Assembly: GCA_902782665.1 (NCBI GenBank)
Contig: CACZOA010000011.1
Location: 20,882-84,881, forward strand
Length of the DNA stretch: 64,000 nucleotides
Reading direction: 5' to 3'
Source of the DNA: an uncultured Bacteroidales bacterium
Lineage (GTDB): Bacteria > Bacteroidota > Bacteroidia > Bacteroidales > Paludibacteraceae
The translations under genes were made by a program, and so were the position numbers. Positions 61,386-64,000 of the stretch are shown in pieces. The notes under the pieces were generated by a model, which was not told the origin of the DNA, ran no database searches, and saw only the letters and a list, made by a program, of their open reading frames with translations. Positions within the stretch are counted from its first letter, which is position 1; each line of letters starts with the position of its first letter.

Positions 61386-64000
61386 TTACGCTTTTACGAC
61401 CTTGACATTTACCTTGTAATCATCAAAGTCAAGTTCAGTTGCACCGCTGATTGAATCAACAAGTTTAACCTCGTTTGCCAATACCTGTGAAGCGATATAC
61501 TGTGCGAAGTGCTCAACAGCAGCGTTGATCTCTGCCTTCTTCTCAATCTCAACAAGAATCTTGTCTGTGATCTCGAATCCTGAAGACTTACGGATGTTCT
61601 GGATTCTGTTGACAAACTCACGTGCTATACCCTCTTCCTTCAACTCATCTGTAATTGTCACGTCTAGAGCAATTGTGATCTGACCATTGTTGGCAACCAA
61701 CCATCCTGGAATATCCTCTGAAAGAATCTCCACGTCGCCCTTCTCCACAACTACAGACGCACCTGCGACATCAAGTGTATACTGTCCGTTCTTCTCCAAC
61801 TCAGCGATCTGCTCCTGAGAGAACTCTGTAAGCATCTGAGCCACAGTCTTCATGTTCTTGCCACACTTAGGTCCAAGTTTCTTGAAGTCTGGCTTGATTC
61901 TCTTGACAAGGATTCCAGAAGCATCTGTAACGAAGTTGATTGCCTTAACGTTAACCTCGTTCATAATCAAATCCTTGACTGCCTCGATATTCTCCTGCTC
62001 ATTATCAGAAAGAATAGGCACCATGATCTGAGTAAGTGGCTGACGAACCTTGATGTTTTCCTTCTTACGAAGAGCAAGTGTCATTGAAGAGATATCCTGA
62101 GCAAGCTGCATTCTCTCCTCAAGAGTCTTGTTGATCAACTTTTCGTCTGCAACTGGGAATTTAGCCAAATGAACACTCTCACTCTTATCCTTACCTGTTG
62201 CAGCGTTAAGATCAAGGAATACTCTGTCTGCATAGAATGGCGAGATAGGAGCCATAAGTCGTGACACTGTCTCAAGACATGTGTAAAGTGTCTGGTATGC
62301 AGAAAGTTTATCCTTTGTCATCTCACCACCCCAGAATCTCTTGCGGCAAAGACGAACATACCAGTTAGACAAGTTATCGCAAACGAATGTAGAGATTGCA
62401 CGACCTGCCTTAGTTGGCTCGTAGTCGGAATATGCAGCGTCTACATCCTTTACCAATGTGTTCAAAAGTGAAATGATCCAACGGTCGATCTCCTGACGCT
62501 CGTTCATTGGAACCTCTGCCTGAGAGTAGTCGAATCCGTCTACGTTCGCATATAGAGCGAAGAATGAATATGTGTTGTAAAGTGTGCCGAAGAACTTTCT
62601 TCTGACCTCATCAACACCCTCTTCGTCGAATCTTAGGTTATCCCAAGGCGACGCGTTAGTGATCATATACCAACGTAGTGGATCGGAACCATATTTTTCG
62701 ATAGCGCCGAATGGGTCAACTGCATTGCCCAAACGCTTACTCATCTTGTTTCCGTTTTTGTCAAGCACAAGTCCATTAGAGATAACAGCCTTAAATGCGA
62801 CGCTGTCCTTCACCATTGTTGAGATTGCGTGAAGAGTGAAGAACCATCCACGTGTCTGGTCAACACCCTCTGCGATGAAGTTAGCTGGGTAGAACTCACC
62901 GTTGTCTACAACATCCTTATTCTCAAATGGATAGTGCATCTGTGCGAATGGCATGGCACCTGAATCAAACCATACGTCGATCAAGTCAGTCTCTCTCTTC
63001 ATCGGTTTGCCACTGTCGCTGACAAGAATAATATTGTCAACGTATGGACGGTGAAGATCGATATTCTTAGGATCGTAATTCTCCTTTGAATAATCTCCAA
63101 CCTTGAAGTTAGGCCATGGATTAGACTTCATGAATCCTGCTTTGACAGACTTGTCAATCTCAGCCATCAACTCCTCTAGTGAACCGATACATTTCTCTTC
63201 TGCACCGTCTTCTGTTCTCCAAATAGGAAGCGGAGTTCCCCAATATCTTGAACGAGATAGATTCCAGTCGTTCAAATTCTCAAGCCACTTTCCAAAACGT
63301 CCAGTACCTGTTGATTCTGGCTTCCAAAGGATTGTCTTGTTAAGCTCGATCATTCTCTCTCTTGCTGCAGTCGACTTGATGAACCAGCTGTCAAGTGGAT
63401 AGTAAAGCACTGGCTTGTCTGTTCTCCAGCAGTGAGGATAGTTGTGGACATGTTTCTCTATCTTGAACGCTTTGTTTGTAGCCTTCATAAGCATACAGAT
63501 AGCGACGTCGAGAGTCTCATCCTTATCTGTCAAGTTCTTGTCGTATGCGTTCTTCACGAAACGACCCTCGAACTGCTTGTATTCATCAACATTGATATGA
63601 GTCTTCACATATTCGTCATCAAGATCTGATAGAAGGTAGAATTTACCAGTCAAATCCACTGATGGACGAAGATTGCCGTTTTTGTCGAGCAACTGAAGTG
63701 GTGGAATACCTGCAGCCTTGGCAACCTTGGCGTCGTCAGCACCAAATGTAGGCGCGATATGTACGATACCAGTACCGTCTTCTGTAGTGACATAATCACC
63801 AGGGATTACACGGAATGCCTGATCAGCATTCTCTGGAGTGATCCAAGGAAGAAGCTGCTCATATTTCATACCCACAAGGTCAGTACCCTTATATTCAGCA
63901 ACGACCTTGAAAGGAACAAGTTTGTCTCCAGCCTTATAATCCTCAAATGCTATCTCTGCAGCCTTTGGATTGAAATGAGCGTTAAGCAATGCCTTCGCAC
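61386..64000 (-). CDS. ileS: Isoleucyl-tRNA synthetase, 5' part beyond the window
   Basis: The last roughly 870 residues of IleRS, which charges tRNA-Ile with isoleucine in the cytoplasm. The reading frame is open through the right edge, so the N-terminus with the HIGH motif is missing. Seen are the editing-domain part (FRVIPGDYVTTEDGTGIVHIAPTFG), RYWGTPLPIW, 'DVWFDSGAMPFAQ', the KMSKR motif (DKNGNKMSKRLGNAVDP), and the anticodon-binding helix bundle (NWYVRLCRKRFW). The protein ends in a C-terminal 'KVNVKVVKA' tail. No zinc-binding Cys cluster is visible at the C-terminus, which points to the eukaryote-like IleRS class found in Bacteroidota. Confidence 0.96.
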   Translation of the reverse strand, partial: AKALLNAHFNPKAAEIAFEDYKAGDKLVPFKVVAEYKGTDLVGMKYEQLLPWITPENADQAFRVIPGDYVTTEDGTGIVHIAPTFGADDAKVAKAAGIPPLQLLDKNGNLRPSVDLTGKFYLLSDLDDEYVKTHINVDEYKQFEGRFVKNAYDKNLTDKDETLDVAICMLMKATNKAFKIEKHVHNYPHCWRTDKPVLYYPLDSWFIKSTAARERMIELNKTILWKPESTGTGRFGKWLENLNDWNLSRSRYWGTPLPIWRTEDGAEEKCIGSLEELMAEIDKSVKAGFMKSNPWPNFKVGDYSKENYDPKNIDLHRPYVDNIILVSDSGKPMKRETDLIDVWFDSGAMPFAQMHYPFENKDVVDNGEFYPANFIAEGVDQTRGWFFTLHAISTMVKDSVAFKAVISNGLVLDKNGNKMSKRLGNAVDPFGAIEKYGSDPLRWYMITNASPWDNLRFDEEGVDEVRRKFFGTLYNTYSFFALYANVDGFDYSQAEVPMNERQEIDRWIISLLNTLVKDVDAAYSDYEPTKAGRAISTFVCDNLSNWYVRLCRKRFWGGEMTKDKLSAYQTLYTCLETVSRLMAPISPFYADRVFLDLNAATGKDKSESVHLAKFPVADEKLINKTLEERMQLAQDISSMTLALRKKENIKVRQPLTQIMVPILSDNEQENIEAVKDLIMNEVNVKAINFVTDASGILVKRIKPDFKKLGPKCGKNMKTVAQMLTEFSQEQIAELEKNGQYTLDVAGASVVVEKGDVEILSEDIPGWLVANNGQITIALDVTITDELKEEGIAREFVNRIQNIRKSSGFEITDKILVEIEKKAEINAAVEHFAQYIASQVLANEVKLVDSISGATELDFDDYKVNVKVVKA

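Overview
The window comes from a Bacteroidota genome, most likely a gut or rumen Bacteroidales (Prevotellaceae-like). The evidence is a set of type IX secretion (T9SS) C-terminal sorting domains, a T9SS plug protein, PL1 pectate lyases with Bacteroidales-style N-termini, TonB-family arrays, a five-LysM/periplasmic-binding fusion, AT-rich intergenic DNA, and many promoters carrying the Bacteroidota -7 element TAnnTTTG. No rRNA, tRNA, CRISPR array, intact transposase or phage module was seen.

Layout. 0.1-5.7 kb (+): a pectin cluster of two PL1 pectate lyases, each preceded by a small protein that is little more than a T9SS sorting domain, closed by one terminator. 5.9-13.7 kb (+): NlpC/P60-LysM hydrolase, secreted esterase, tcdA, a glycosidase-like secreted protein, the T9SS plug protein, and an aminotransferase 1 nt behind it. 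13.7-21.1 kb (+): an accessory stretch of a J-domain membrane protein and orphan genes. One orphan ends in a GHH/HNH-nuclease-like motif and two others resemble DUF6572 and DUF1963. The stretch is studded with hairpin-forming intergenic repeats. 21.1-28.8 kb: metK (-) behind a SAM-II riboswitch plus terminator, the large pyruvate:ferredoxin oxidoreductase gene (+), a GT90 glycosyltransferase (-) and a lipoprotein (+). 29.0-35.3 kb (-): two exported proteins, cstA, manC, a Bax-inhibitor-1 protein and a lipoprotein HtrA protease.

35.6-44.9 kb (-): a tightly overlapping four-gene operon encoding an exported, membrane-anchored vWA protein, a 1102-residue tubulin/FtsZ-like protein and two large multi-pass membrane proteins. 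It resembles the vWA-tubulin membrane-remodelling systems predicted from comparative genomics and is the best candidate for a little-described system here. 45.5-51.7 kb (-): an L,D-transpeptidase-like protein, then six tandem paralogues sharing a nearly identical N-terminal five-cysteine module (Cys8 plus C-x5-C-x3-C-x2-C) joined to one or two TonB C-terminal domains, or in one case to a SusC-type carboxypeptidase-regulatory domain.

52-64 kb: guaB, a PorT-like barrel next to the LysM/binding-protein fusion, a capsule-type GT-B-like protein (+), two unrecognised proteins, and the 3' part of ileS running off the right edge.

The themes are pectin degradation and protein export through T9SS, TonB-linked envelope functions, peptidoglycan-binding proteins and central metabolism. 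The strongest regulatory element is the metK leader, where the promoter, aptamer, possible antiterminator and terminator can all be read in order.
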